The position numbers were made by a program, and so were the translations under genes. Shown piece by piece: positions 7,790-14,617 of a stretch of DNA of 64,000 nt. Source of the DNA: Niastella caeni (GTDB lineage: Bacteria; Bacteroidota; Bacteroidia; Chitinophagales; Chitinophagaceae). The DNA lies in NCBI RefSeq assembly GCF_004834005.1, contig NZ_STFF01000001.1, positions 1 through 64,000 on the forward strand, given 5' to 3'. The notes under the pieces were generated by a model. That model saw only the letters and a program-made list of their open reading frames with translations. It made no database searches and was not told the origin of the DNA. Each line of letters opens with the position of its first letter. Position 1 is the first letter of the stretch.

Positions 7790-7806
7790 ATAGCAGAAAA
7801 CCCCAT
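7790..7806. repeat. 17-base block shared with 11682-11698 (island gene-end repeat)
   Basis: ATAGCAGAAAACCCCAT occurs here and, identically, at 11682-11698. In both places it lies 15-30 bases beyond the stop codon of a minus-strand gene and is followed by TTG and a TGCTG. Such identical 3' flanks behind unrelated genes are what a shared cassette end would look like. Confidence 0.65.
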
Positions 7807-7821
7807 GTTGTTTGCTGGCGA

Positions 7822-8203
7822 TCACTCACCCCATAAATGATAAACCGCCATTTCTGATTTGTTATTGTTTATGACAACAAAGTCGTTTAGTTCGATCGAA
7901 TCGTCAGCGCCTGGCTTAATTGTAATCCAACCTGTTTTGAATTTGTAAATGGACACTTGTCCGCCGAACCATCGCGGAAAATCAGTCAAATGTGCGTCAT
8001 TTAAAAGAGTGTCAGAAAAACCACTACTTGTCAATGGAAAGATTGACTTGCCATTGTAAGCCCACCTGCTTGTCTGCTCATGAATAAAATTTGAACTATC
8101 AACAAGCGTCCAACCAGTTCAACCGGAACAGCAAAACAGCAACCACCACAGTTAGGCGTAGGGTTGCCTTGGCTTGCGCTTTCAAAATATTTCTCTGAAG
8201 CAT
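7822..8203 (-). pseudogene. Lipoprotein-like gene with a frameshift
   Basis: From an ATG at 8201-8203 the minus strand reads MLQRNILKAQAKATLRLTVV and on into a hydrophobic segment, then stops near 8100. A second frame picks up beside that point, reads TGWTLVDSSNFIHEQTSRWA and continues to NKSEMAVYHLWGE at the stop 7822-7824. The joined product would be about 125 residues with an N-terminal membrane or lipoprotein signal. The second frame has an in-frame TGA directly ahead of TGWTL and no start of its own. No family is recognised. Confidence 0.55.
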
Positions 8204-8275
8204 TTCAATATTATTCTTCTGAACGTAACCGCCCTGTTGAATAAAGTACCATCCCATTACCGTTATTATTATACC

Positions 8276-8396
8276 GCAAACATGAATTTTTTGAAGGACT
8301 AAGAGAAGACAAATACGCCGAGTTTATTGACGAAAACCAGCGTTCAGAAAAAGATAAGATTACGTTTTACCAACAGAATACAAATATTGAAGGTTA
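8276..8396 (+). pseudogene. C-terminal fragment of an unknown plus-strand protein
   Basis: The plus strand reads HEFFEGLREDKYAEFIDENQ, then RSEKDKITFYQQNTNIEG before a stop at 8394-8396. Its charged, helical composition looks like real protein, but no start and no upstream domain exist. It overlaps the end of the minus-strand frame at 8360. It is probably a leftover of an earlier insertion. Confidence 0.35.
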
Positions 8397-8614
8397 AGCT
8401 CAAAAATTGTCATCATTTCCTCGCAGCTTAGATACTTTCTATCGTTGCCATAATTATTCCAGTTGTCAGCTAACCGATTTAAAAGAATATCTAAACACTC
8501 ATTAAGTGGTTTCATAGCAAAAGTTTTGGTGTCTTGCGTTAATCTGTCAATTATCAAGGATATGTCCAGCCAGTAAGAGTCTTTACCCCTGTCACTCCCC
8601 GAATAAAAAAGCAC
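8360..8614 (-). CDS. Small hypothetical protein, possibly truncated
   Basis: 84 residues from a GTG, the first possible start after an in-frame stop. It contains a helical stretch (KPLNECLDILLNRLADNWNNY) and no motif that I recognise. The frame opens only 16 bp inside the edge of the large inverted repeat at 8630, so the original 5' end may have been lost when the cassette formed. The weak start and odd position leave coding status uncertain. Confidence 0.4.
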   Translation of the reverse strand: MLFYSGSDRGKDSYWLDISLIIDRLTQDTKTFAMKPLNECLDILLNRLADNWNNYGNDRKYLSCEEMMTIFELNLQYLYSVGKT

Positions 8615-8629
8615 TGCTCATTAGGCATT

Positions 8630-8831
8630 GCCACTAACGTTGAAGCATTGGCAATGTGGCGGCATTCATTAAACGTTCAGCCCGGAACCAATGCTGATTA
8701 AAGATACAAAAGCTCATTGTTAATTCTACTGCTTGGCGTTATTCGTCTGCCGAAACCGAAGCTAAATAGCGAACAAAAAGCTGAGTATATATTCGTCGCC
8801 CCGCCATATACGCCAATGCAATGTTAGCGGG
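8630..8831. repeat. Large imperfect inverted repeat, attC-like
   Basis: The left arm 8630-8662 carries CCACTAACGTTGAAGCATTG and continues GCAATGTGGCGG. The right arm 8801-8831, read as its complement, carries CCGCTAACATTGCATTGGCG and continues TATATGGCGG. The arms match well with a 3-base bulge. About 140 bases separate them, including a repeat (8731-8805) also present at 11607. CTAAC/GTTAG ends, unpaired bases in one arm and a long imperfect palindrome are the features of integron attC sites. Similarity to attC is inferred, and no integrase gene is in the window. Confidence 0.55.
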
Positions 8832-8866
8832 TCGTTGTTTCATCCTGGGCTATTTGTCTTTTGGGG

Positions 8867-9310
8867 TTATAATTTTGTTTGGCTAATTAAAGGCATTAGT
8901 TTGTTTTGCAAATATCTTGTCCAGGATGGTGCACAGGAATTATAACATTCAATTTCAGGTGTTAGTCCTTCGTGAGTGAATGTAAGTTGTGTTTTGTTTT
9001 CTTTCTTCGAGATGTCAAAAATAATTTTGCTATTATTCCATTCATCTGATTTTTCTACAAACCCTAATGTACTGTCAGTTACAAGCCAAACTATTCTTTG
9101 ATTTGGAATTAGCTCAACAATCTTTTGAGTGCATTGGTGCAAGCCACCTGCTGCATAAAAATGAAACACATCATTTAGCTTTTCGGTTTCACCTGTGAAC
9201 TGTTCATTGTGATAACCTGTCCACCAATCTCTAACTTTAAGAATTGTCTGAAAGACTTCTTTTGGGGGTCGCTCTGTAGATAATACAAGTTTGAAGTTGT
9301 CTTTTTCCAT
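8867..9310 (-). CDS. SRPBCC/AHSA1-type ligand-binding protein
   Basis: 147 residues from the ATG at 9308-9310 (MEKDNFKLVLSTERPPKEVF). The in-frame start 57 bases earlier would overlap the DinB gene and lacks support. The pattern of an N-terminal strand, a helix (PPKEVFQTILKVRDWW), then paired strands and a C-terminal helix (SCAPSWTRYLQNKLMPLI) is that of the START-like hydrophobic-pocket fold. The W-W near residue 30 is common in this family. It is the last gene of a five-gene ArsR operon. No catalytic residues can be assigned. Confidence 0.8.
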   Translation of the reverse strand: MEKDNFKLVLSTERPPKEVFQTILKVRDWWTGYHNEQFTGETEKLNDVFHFYAAGGLHQCTQKIVELIPNQRIVWLVTDSTLGFVEKSDEWNNSKIIFDISKKENKTQLTFTHEGLTPEIECYNSCAPSWTRYLQNKLMPLISQTKL

Positions 9311-9321
9311 AATGCTGAATT

Positions 9322-9768
9322 TTAAAATCTCTTTCCTTTTACGATTGTTGATGCTATTTGTCCACAATGGTGGGCATTATGGAGAAGAAGAATGGTATAA
9401 AGTTTTATCCGTGAAATTTTACCAAACCAACTAGTTTCAATTTCTTCTAACCATCCGTTTTCAGTAGTCACTTTTACAAGCTCCACAAGAGTTTGGTATC
9501 CTTTTTCAAACAGATTGCTACTTGTTGTTAAATCATATTCATTTCCTGAATCTACTTGTCCAATTGTAGTACCTTCTATATCTGTCTTGTATCCAAAAAA
9601 ATGTGCTATTAAATTTGTGGTTTCTCCGATATGTCGGAAAATAAACCCTACGGATGCTGTTTTTTCGGTTAAACGAAAATGTACGTTTTCTAGGCTGATT
9701 TTGTCGAGTATCCTCAAGCAATCATTTCTGCTTTGTTCCAATTGTTGAAGCATTATTTCTTTTTTCAT
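9322..9768 (-). CDS. DinB-family putative metal-dependent protein
   Basis: 148 residues from the ATG at 9766-9768 (MKKEIMLQQLEQSRND). It is a four-helix DinB/YfiT-like protein. Putative metal-binding histidines sit in FRHIGE (around residue 46) and in HNAHHCGQ near the C-terminus, the usual three-His arrangement. Family members include thiol transferases using bacillithiol or mycothiol and proteins of unknown activity. It is 11 bp from the SRPBCC gene downstream and 17 bp from the ArsR gene upstream, so it is translated within the same operon. Confidence 0.85.
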   Translation of the reverse strand: MKKEIMLQQLEQSRNDCLRILDKISLENVHFRLTEKTASVGFIFRHIGETTNLIAHFFGYKTDIEGTTIGQVDSGNEYDLTTSSNLFEKGYQTLVELVKVTTENGWLEEIETSWFGKISRIKLYTILLLHNAHHCGQIASTIVKGKRF

Positions 9769-9785
9769 TTCCAATTTCCAAATTT

Positions 9786-10112
9786 TTAGTTAATTGTCTT
9801 TTTGTTGTTGAGTAGCTTTTCCAAATTCTTCAATTTGCTATTCCAGAATTGATCGAAGTGATTTATCCATTTTCTGATTTCTTCAAATCCTTTTTTATTG
9901 AGAGCACAATAATGTTCTCTGCCTACAATTTGAATGGAGATAAATCCTGCTGTCTGTAAAATTTTGATATGCTTTGAAACCGCTGGTCGACTCATTTCAA
10001 ATTTTTCTGAAATGCTGTTTATGTTGTAGCTGTCTTTGGTAAGCATTTGTAAAATTTGTCGCCTACTTGGGTCTGCAATAACTTGAAAAACGTCAAGATT
10101 TGGTGTTGCCAT
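9786..10112 (-). CDS. ArsR/SmtB-family repressor
   Basis: 108 residues with the winged-helix ArsR layout: FQVIADPSRRQILQML (9-24), recognition helix region EKFEMSRPAVSKHIKIL and wing GREHYCALN. No metal-binding Cys cluster (ELCVC) is present, so it is more like the SdpR/AHSA1-associated subgroup. These repressors commonly sit in operons with SRPBCC proteins, as here. The twin palindromes at 11322 and 11348 in front of the operon are its likely operators. It begins 3 bp after the oxidoreductase stop. Confidence 0.9.
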   Translation of the reverse strand: MATPNLDVFQVIADPSRRQILQMLTKDSYNINSISEKFEMSRPAVSKHIKILQTAGFISIQIVGREHYCALNKKGFEEIRKWINHFDQFWNSKLKNLEKLLNNKKTIN

Positions 10113-10115
10113 TGC

Positions 10116-10877
10116 TTAATTGTTTAAAAGTGTTTCGTAAACAACACGATTATTTGTAACGCAGTCTTTGTACCAGTTCATCCAATTAGTAAACTCTTGC
10201 TTTAGTATAAATTGCAACGCAAGCTCACGTTTTAGGGCTAAAATATTCCGCTGAACTCTATCAAAATTATTTTTCAATTCTGGAATAGTTAAGTCGGTGC
10301 AATAAATTGGACTACCCGGTTGTTGTTTCCAGGAATTTGATAAATCGCCAATATCTACGGCATCAAAACCACTATCATTTACAAGCGAAGCAACAATTTG
10401 CTTTGATTTTTCGCTTTCGCCTGAAATGGGCAAAGCAATTCTGTTCTTTGAGCCTTTTGGAAGACCTTCTTTCAGAAGTGAACCTGCTAATATGCTGTTA
10501 TATACTTTTATAACAGGTCGTTCGAGTTGGTTTGAAACCCAAATACTTTCAAATATTCCATTTTCTACTTCGCTAATCTTGCCATCTCTAATAGGGTAGT
10601 AATTTGTTGTATCAATAATTATGGTATCAGTAGCAATTCTTTTGCACAATTGCTTTGCCAAGTTTGGAATTTCAATGAATGGAATTGAAACAACCAACAC
10701 ATTAATATCTTCAACCACTTCAATTAAGGAAACAGCTTTTGTTCCAGTTTCTTTTTCAAGAGCATTGAGTTTTTCAATTCCACTCGCATTTGTGAATTTT
10801 ATTTTGTGACCTGCTTTTGCATATTGCCTAATTAAGGTAGAGCCAATTTGACCCACACCTATTATTCCGATTTTCAT
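10116..10877 (-). CDS. NAD(P)-binding oxidoreductase (F420-reductase-like Rossmann protein)
   Basis: 253 residues from MKIGIIGVGQIGST. The start 33 bases earlier would overlap the upstream gene, so the ATG at 10875-10877 is preferred. The Rossmann motif GxGxxG (GVGQIGS, 7-13) opens the protein. Next comes LVVSIPFIEIPNL and a middle segment typical of NADP oxidoreductases that act coenzyme-F420-dependent or on small carbonyls. C-terminal motifs are helical and not diagnostic. Because Bacteroidota generally lack F420, NADP-linked reduction of another substrate is more likely (inference). Gaps to both neighbours are under 10 bp. Confidence 0.82.
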   Translation of the reverse strand: MKIGIIGVGQIGSTLIRQYAKAGHKIKFTNASGIEKLNALEKETGTKAVSLIEVVEDINVLVVSIPFIEIPNLAKQLCKRIATDTIIIDTTNYYPIRDGKISEVENGIFESIWVSNQLERPVIKVYNSILAGSLLKEGLPKGSKNRIALPISGESEKSKQIVASLVNDSGFDAVDIGDLSNSWKQQPGSPIYCTDLTIPELKNNFDRVQRNILALKRELALQFILKQEFTNWMNWYKDCVTNNRVVYETLLNN

Positions 10878-10884
10878 AGTCAAA

Positions 10885-11316
10885 CTATTTTTGTGTGTTA
10901 ATGTGGGCAAGCATTTTTTCGGCTAACTTTAACCATCCGTCTGTCATACCAATAAATATTTCTGTATTGTGTTCCTTGAAGCCTGAATGTTTTAACTTCA
11001 ATTTTGTACCTTTTCCGTATTGTTCTAATGTCCATTCACAAATGGTATTTAATGTATAAATTCCATTTCCTGAACCGCCTTTCCAACTGTATAAAAGTTT
11101 TCGATATGTTTCGATTTCGAGGACCTTACAATGAAAAACACCATCTAATTCAAGTTCAGGCATTGGCTTTGTAGTAAACTGAAATTCGTGTCCGAGTTCA
11201 AGTTTAAAATTGTTTGGCATCAGCCATAAAGCGATAAGTTCCGCTTGTGTGAGATATTCCCAAACTTCAGTGGGAGATTGCTCATAAATCCATTCGTGAT
11301 TAATTTCTTTTTGCAT
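10885..11316 (-). CDS. SRPBCC/AHSA1-domain protein, first gene of the ArsR operon
   Basis: 143 residues. The AHSA1-type opening INHEWIYEQSPTEVWEYLTQ is followed by ELIALWLMPNNF, the central FHCKVLEIETYRKLLYSW strand pair and a C-terminal helix GWLKLAEKMLAHI. It probably binds a hydrophobic ligand. In Bacteroidota these proteins are often cotranscribed with SdpR/ArsR regulators. It is the first gene behind the twin operators and defines the transcription start side of the operon. Confidence 0.85.
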   Translation of the reverse strand: MQKEINHEWIYEQSPTEVWEYLTQAELIALWLMPNNFKLELGHEFQFTTKPMPELELDGVFHCKVLEIETYRKLLYSWKGGSGNGIYTLNTICEWTLEQYGKGTKLKLKHSGFKEHNTEIFIGMTDGWLKLAEKMLAHINTQK

Positions 11317-11321
11317 ATTAT

Positions 11322-11363
11322 GTAACTTTTAGGTTACAAACTTATGCGTAACTTTTGGGTTAC
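11322..11363 (-). promoter_or_regulatory. Twin ArsR operators in front of the SRPBCC/ArsR/DinB operon
   Basis: Two 16-mers, GTAACTTTTAGGTTAC (11322-11337) and GTAACTTTTGGGTTAC (11348-11363), differ by one base and have GTAAC/GTTAC half-sites. Their spacing of 26 bp puts them on nearly the same helix face. The first lies 6 bp before the operon start codon. Placement over the promoter/start region and the symmetry fit binding by the dimeric ArsR protein encoded in the operon. Confidence 0.78.
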
Positions 11364-11606
11364 GCAAATTTTTGTCCAATTTTTTTCGAAGTCAATGGAA
11401 AGTTTTGAAAAAAGTGTCACTTTTTTACGCTTTCTATCACTATTTCTGACACATAATTGACACACTCAATGACACGCACAACCGCCGTAACAGACCGGCA
11501 CACTTCAGGAACGCAGGAATTCAAATCCTCCAAAACTGCCCTAAAAAAATTCGTCAGCCCAAACCGCCGCTCAGTAAAGTAAATGCAGTTGATATTATAT
11601 TCTGTT

Positions 11607-11698
11607 GCTCGGCTTTATTCATCCAGCCCGGACTACAGATGATAAGCGAACGGGACGATCAGTATATATTCTTCAGCCAGCATAGCAGAAAACCCCAT
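11607..11698. repeat. Island repeat copy 2 (with 17-base block)
   Basis: 11607-11681 aligns over its whole length with 8731-8805. Both read GCT.GGC.TTATTC, later AGCGAAC, then AGTATATATTC.TC, with one indel and roughly two thirds identity by eye. It runs into the 17-base block 11682-11698 that is identical to 7790-7806. It lies between the ArsR operon and the stop of the AlaX gene. The rest of 11364-11606 shows no gene. Confidence 0.6.
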
Positions 11699-11728
11699 TT
11701 TGGCTGCTGTAAAATTCGCTTCATTTTT

Positions 11729-12370
11729 TTAAGCCAAATAAATTTCTATTCGTTCTTTGCTTTTACCTTGTCTATCTCTTTTTAGTTTTAATGCACCAAG
11801 TTCACTGGTTCTTTTTATATGTGTGCCACCACAAGGAACTTGCCCAAAACCTTCAATTTTCCAATAGCGTATCTCGTCATCCTCGTTACTAAATGCACTT
11901 ATAATTGGCTTGTCAGCTGCGATTAATTCTTTTGCCTTTTGTTCTAAAATTGGGAACATTTCTGAAATATTATTTTCCCAAATAAAATCAATTCTTGATT
12001 TCTCTGATGTAATGTTTGCACCAATTTTTTCTGGTCTGTTAAAATTTTGGTTCACAAGCTCTAAGATCACCTCTGCGGCAAAGTGAAGTTTCATAATCTT
12101 GTAGCGTTTGTCCCAGTCTATTTTTAATAGAACGGTGTCGCCAGTTTTCAAGTTGTGCCCATTGTCAATTGTATAATATATTTCTTTGCCATTTTTTTGT
12201 GCCTTGAGAATTTTGTAATCGTTGATAGTTCCATCGTCTGATTGTTGGCCGCCTGAAAAAGCATAAGCAATAGTTTCCTTAAGTGTTATGATATTTTCAC
12301 TTACAGATGTTACAGTTGTTTGCAACTCGGTTTGATAAGGGTCATCCCAAAATACTTTTCTTACTGACAT
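11729..12370 (-). CDS. Alanyl-tRNA editing protein (AlaX-like), variant metal site
   Basis: 213 residues, the size of free-standing AlaX editing domains, which hydrolyse mischarged Ser- or Gly-tRNA(Ala). The N-terminal SGGQQSDDG (39-47) matches the conserved GGQPxDxG region. The second zinc motif CGGTH is present at about 180-184. The first motif, normally HxxxH, reads KLHFAAEVILELV, giving His-x3-Glu. A His-to-Glu change could still bind zinc. I recall HFAAE in other bacterial AlaX-like proteins, but that needs checking. It is flanked by island repeats on both sides. Confidence 0.85.
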   Translation of the reverse strand: MSVRKVFWDDPYQTELQTTVTSVSENIITLKETIAYAFSGGQQSDDGTINDYKILKAQKNGKEIYYTIDNGHNLKTGDTVLLKIDWDKRYKIMKLHFAAEVILELVNQNFNRPEKIGANITSEKSRIDFIWENNISEMFPILEQKAKELIAADKPIISAFSNEDDEIRYWKIEGFGQVPCGGTHIKRTSELGALKLKRDRQGKSKERIEIYLA

Positions 12371-12385
12371 TTAAATTCCTTTTAT

Positions 12386-12405
12386 GTTACGGCGCAAATA
12401 CAATA
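12386..12405 (-). promoter_or_regulatory. Shared upstream element, probable promoter of the AlaX gene
   Basis: On the minus strand TTGTATTTGCGCCGTAAC lies 16 bp upstream of the AlaX start. The same sequence with one change occurs at 14309-14327, about 96 bp in front of the lipoprotein gene. It contains TATTTG, resembling the Bacteroidota -7 box. It may be a promoter or part of the repeat that surrounds island genes. Confidence 0.45.
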
Positions 12406-12934
12406 TAAATATTATTACCATTCAACAACCGTATCCATATTCCTGATTTTTGCTATTGGATGACAATTCGTGTTCTGCACACAGCTTCGCTTTATCAGTC
12501 ACGGCATGGCAAATAATCAAAACCTTAGGAATAGGAGTAAGAGTAATGGATGGTAACCTTAACTATCTCCCGACAACGAGATTACTAAAAATCTGATGAA
12601 ATTACCGAAGATGTTTTCACCCTTTATAATCGTTACAATTGAAGAATTCGGATAAGCCATTAAAAAAGCCTAAAATCACACCAGTAAGTTTATGATATTA
12701 TTAAAATCTCTGATTGGTAAATCCAGCAGAATGCCTTTTTTCGTTTTGCCCCACCACTCCAGGCATAGAAGGCGAATAAGGTGCAGTTGCCCCGACGCGC
12801 ACCTTGAAAATCGAAATAATTAACAGTCTGCAGCTGAAATTATTACATTCAATCCGTTTTATTATTAATGGTTTAAGCTTAAAAATAAACATCAAATCCT
12901 CCATCTCCTGGTCCGAAAACTCCATATTGTGCTA
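12406..12934. other. Gene-free island spacer
   Basis: No supportable gene is seen. A short plus-strand string, KSDEITEDVFTLYNRYN followed by a stop near 12640, resembles protein but has no start. A minus-strand frame at 12701-12925 has no domain and ends in a low-quality tail. The stretch is AT-rich and looks like decayed DNA beyond the 3' end of the broken lipoprotein gene. Confidence 0.4.
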
Positions 12935-13562
12935 CTATTCGTCTTCGAGTTTAGTAGGAGTAAATTTAATTGACTGTTTAATAAACTTAATCTTAGTTGT
13001 GTCCCATAAAACACTATCAGAGTTATAGTTTATCTTATTTCTCTTATAATCAACAATCACAGACTCTTCAAGGGTAGCTTTTCTTAGATTCCATTTCACC
13101 TTGTTTGAATCTGAGTTTAGCATATCCATTAGTTTAGCTAATCCGTTCGACTCTATAGTATCTTTTTTTAATCCAATTATTACCCACCGGAATGAAAGTT
13201 CTTGAATCAAATATTCTTTTTAACTACCTCAACGACATTTGTTTCTGAGACTTGAAATAGCTTATCGGGTTTTAATCCCATGAAAAGAGGAACATTATAA
13301 TCGTAACCTGTCCCACAAACCAACCTTTTTGGTCTAATTGATAGTAATACAACTGTCCCGCAGAGTCCACTAAAAAGTGATAATTCATATAAAAAGGAAC
13401 TGGCGGAGGAAGAGGGCCAGGAAGTAGCCCTTTTTCAACTGAATCCCGTTGCACGTTATAAGCATTAGAAACAAAGAAAATATTATCTGGATGTCCTTTG
13501 TCTTGAGTGCAAGAAAGAAAGAGAATTTCAATAAAAAAATAAATTGATATTCTGATGCTCAT
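12935..13562 (-). pseudogene. Lipoprotein gene broken by two frameshifts
   Basis: Three minus-strand frames join into one protein of about 208 residues. Frame A runs from the ATG at 13560-13562 (MSIRISIYFFIEILFLSCTQ, a lipobox ending in Cys) to WFVGQ near 13310. Frame B reads GYDYNVPLFMGLKPDKLFQV and ends at VVKKNI near 13215. Frame C reads IQELSFRWVIIGLKKDTIES and runs to the stop at 12935. The second break falls at an A-run (AAAAAG); restoring one A would reconnect the frames as VVKKKYLIQEL. The family is unknown. The disruption could also be sequencing error, but two breaks in one gene favour decay. Confidence 0.6.
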
Positions 13563-13630
13563 CCGTGGTCGGTCAGCCGGATATGTAGCTGATAGTAGCA
13601 CTAAGATGAGGATTTATTCGTCGCCCCCTG
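13558..13630. repeat. Island repeat, degenerate copy 3
   Basis: The right end GGATTTATTCGTCGCCCCC matches GTATATATTCGTCGCCCCG at 8784-8803, and the left part CATCCGTGGTCGGTCAGCC is loosely like the other copies. As with copies 1 and 2 it lies just beyond the stop of a minus-strand gene (13659). Similarity is weaker than between copies 1 and 2. Confidence 0.4.
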
Positions 13631-13658
13631 CTGACGCAAAACTGAATGTTATGTGCAT

Positions 13659-14213
13659 TTAGTTTGCAAATCTCGAACTAGTCAATACATTATGAAATGA
13701 TTTTCCAAGTTCTTTGTCATAGTATTCAAAACTGAAGTCAAGTCCCTTACCTTTAAGTCTTCCGAAATAATGGTATGTATAGCCTGTGTCGCTCGTACTT
13801 TTTTTTATAAACTTAACTTGTTGAACTAGGAAATCAATGTTGTCAACTTTTTCAGTATAATATTTAGTGTCCAATACTGTCATTGTCGGTAGGTGGCGAA
13901 TTTCATTGAAATACCATTCAGTGTCTTTGTCATGGTAGTCCTTCCAGCCTTTTGCGTCTAGTGTATCGTTCCATATAAAAGCACCAAGAAATCCTTTTTC
14001 TGTCTTACTAACAAAAAGTCTCAGGCTTGAACCATTTTCGGGGATAGATTCATTTAATGTCCCGTCCTTGTTAAAGGACGAGTCATTAAATGAAATGTTG
14101 CTTGGCACTTTAAATCTCCATCCAATATCTTTAATAAAGATTTGTCTGTTTGTGTTTGTCGTTGTTGAACATGACAATGTCAGTATGGAAAATATGATAA
14201 GTAGAGTCTTCAT
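13659..14213 (-). CDS. Putative lipoprotein, unknown function
   Basis: 184 residues from MKTLLIIFSILTLSCST; the signal peptide ends at a lipobox (LTLSC), giving a lipid-anchored protein. An ATG three codons earlier is also possible. The mature part is rich in Lys, Asp and aromatic residues, with GWRFKVPSNISF near the start and GLDFSFEYYDKELGKSFH near the end. I do not recognise the family. It sits in the island with a repeat at each end, which fits a mobile single-gene cassette. Confidence 0.7.
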   Translation of the reverse strand: MKTLLIIFSILTLSCSTTTNTNRQIFIKDIGWRFKVPSNISFNDSSFNKDGTLNESIPENGSSLRLFVSKTEKGFLGAFIWNDTLDAKGWKDYHDKDTEWYFNEIRHLPTMTVLDTKYYTEKVDNIDFLVQQVKFIKKSTSDTGYTYHYFGRLKGKGLDFSFEYYDKELGKSFHNVLTSSRFAN

Positions 14214-14226
14214 TAATTGCACATAA

Positions 14227-14313
14227 CACTTAAATATATGCCGTTAACCGGTCTTGACCTAAAAAAACGGCATTGATAATCAAAGTAGTAGTATTCTCCT
14301 TTTTCATTGTTAC
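14227..14313. repeat. 86-bp island repeat, copy A
   Basis: CACTTAAATATATGCCGTTAACC and the following 60 bases align with 15942-16027 at roughly 80% identity by eye, ending in GTTAC in both. Both copies lie just upstream of the start codon of a minus-strand gene. The end part, GTTACGGCACAAATACAA, is also found in front of AlaX at 12386. The repeat may carry a promoter or a recombination end. Confidence 0.65.
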
Positions 14314-14360
14314 GGCACAAATACAAAATAAAAATTCGATAATTAAGTGGGGCACATAGC

Positions 14361-14392
14361 CCTGTAAGTCAATTGATTTACAGGTTTTTTTT
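14361..14392 (+). terminator. Terminator-like palindrome with T-run
   Basis: CCTGTAAGTCAA and TTGATTTACAGG (14361-14384) form a 24-base near-perfect palindrome followed by eight T on the plus strand. No plus-strand gene ends here, so it may be a leftover or guard the island. The remainder of 14393-14617 shows no gene. Confidence 0.6.
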
Positions 14393-14617
14393 ATTTCAGG
14401 CGTGTCAATTTTGTGCCCTTTTTCGGATCAGGTTGAAAAGCGTTCTGCCAACTTTTTCAGGATGAAGTAACCTGGTGCCAATGATCATGTCGAACAGTTC
14501 AACATGTTAGAGTCCTCATGTCAGCCACCATATTGCCAAACCGATGTGCATTTGCCTTGTCCATCGCCATTTATCGGTCAAAAGGTTAATTAAACTGTTA
14601 TAGATAATTATTTTTTT

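Noticed and set aside
7766..7790. GGTTCGATTCC, a tRNA T-loop-like sequence that could be an att site
   Set aside because: The flanking bases do not form a T-stem and do not match the 3' end of the adjacent tRNA-Leu.
8140..8160. GTTAGGCG, a perfect integron-type core sequence
   Set aside because: It falls inside the coding part of the broken lipoprotein (RLTVV) and has no partner arm, so chance is the better explanation.
12701..12925. 74-codon minus-strand frame in the island spacer
   Set aside because: No recognisable domain, and its tail composition looks non-coding; it overlaps another frame on the plus strand.
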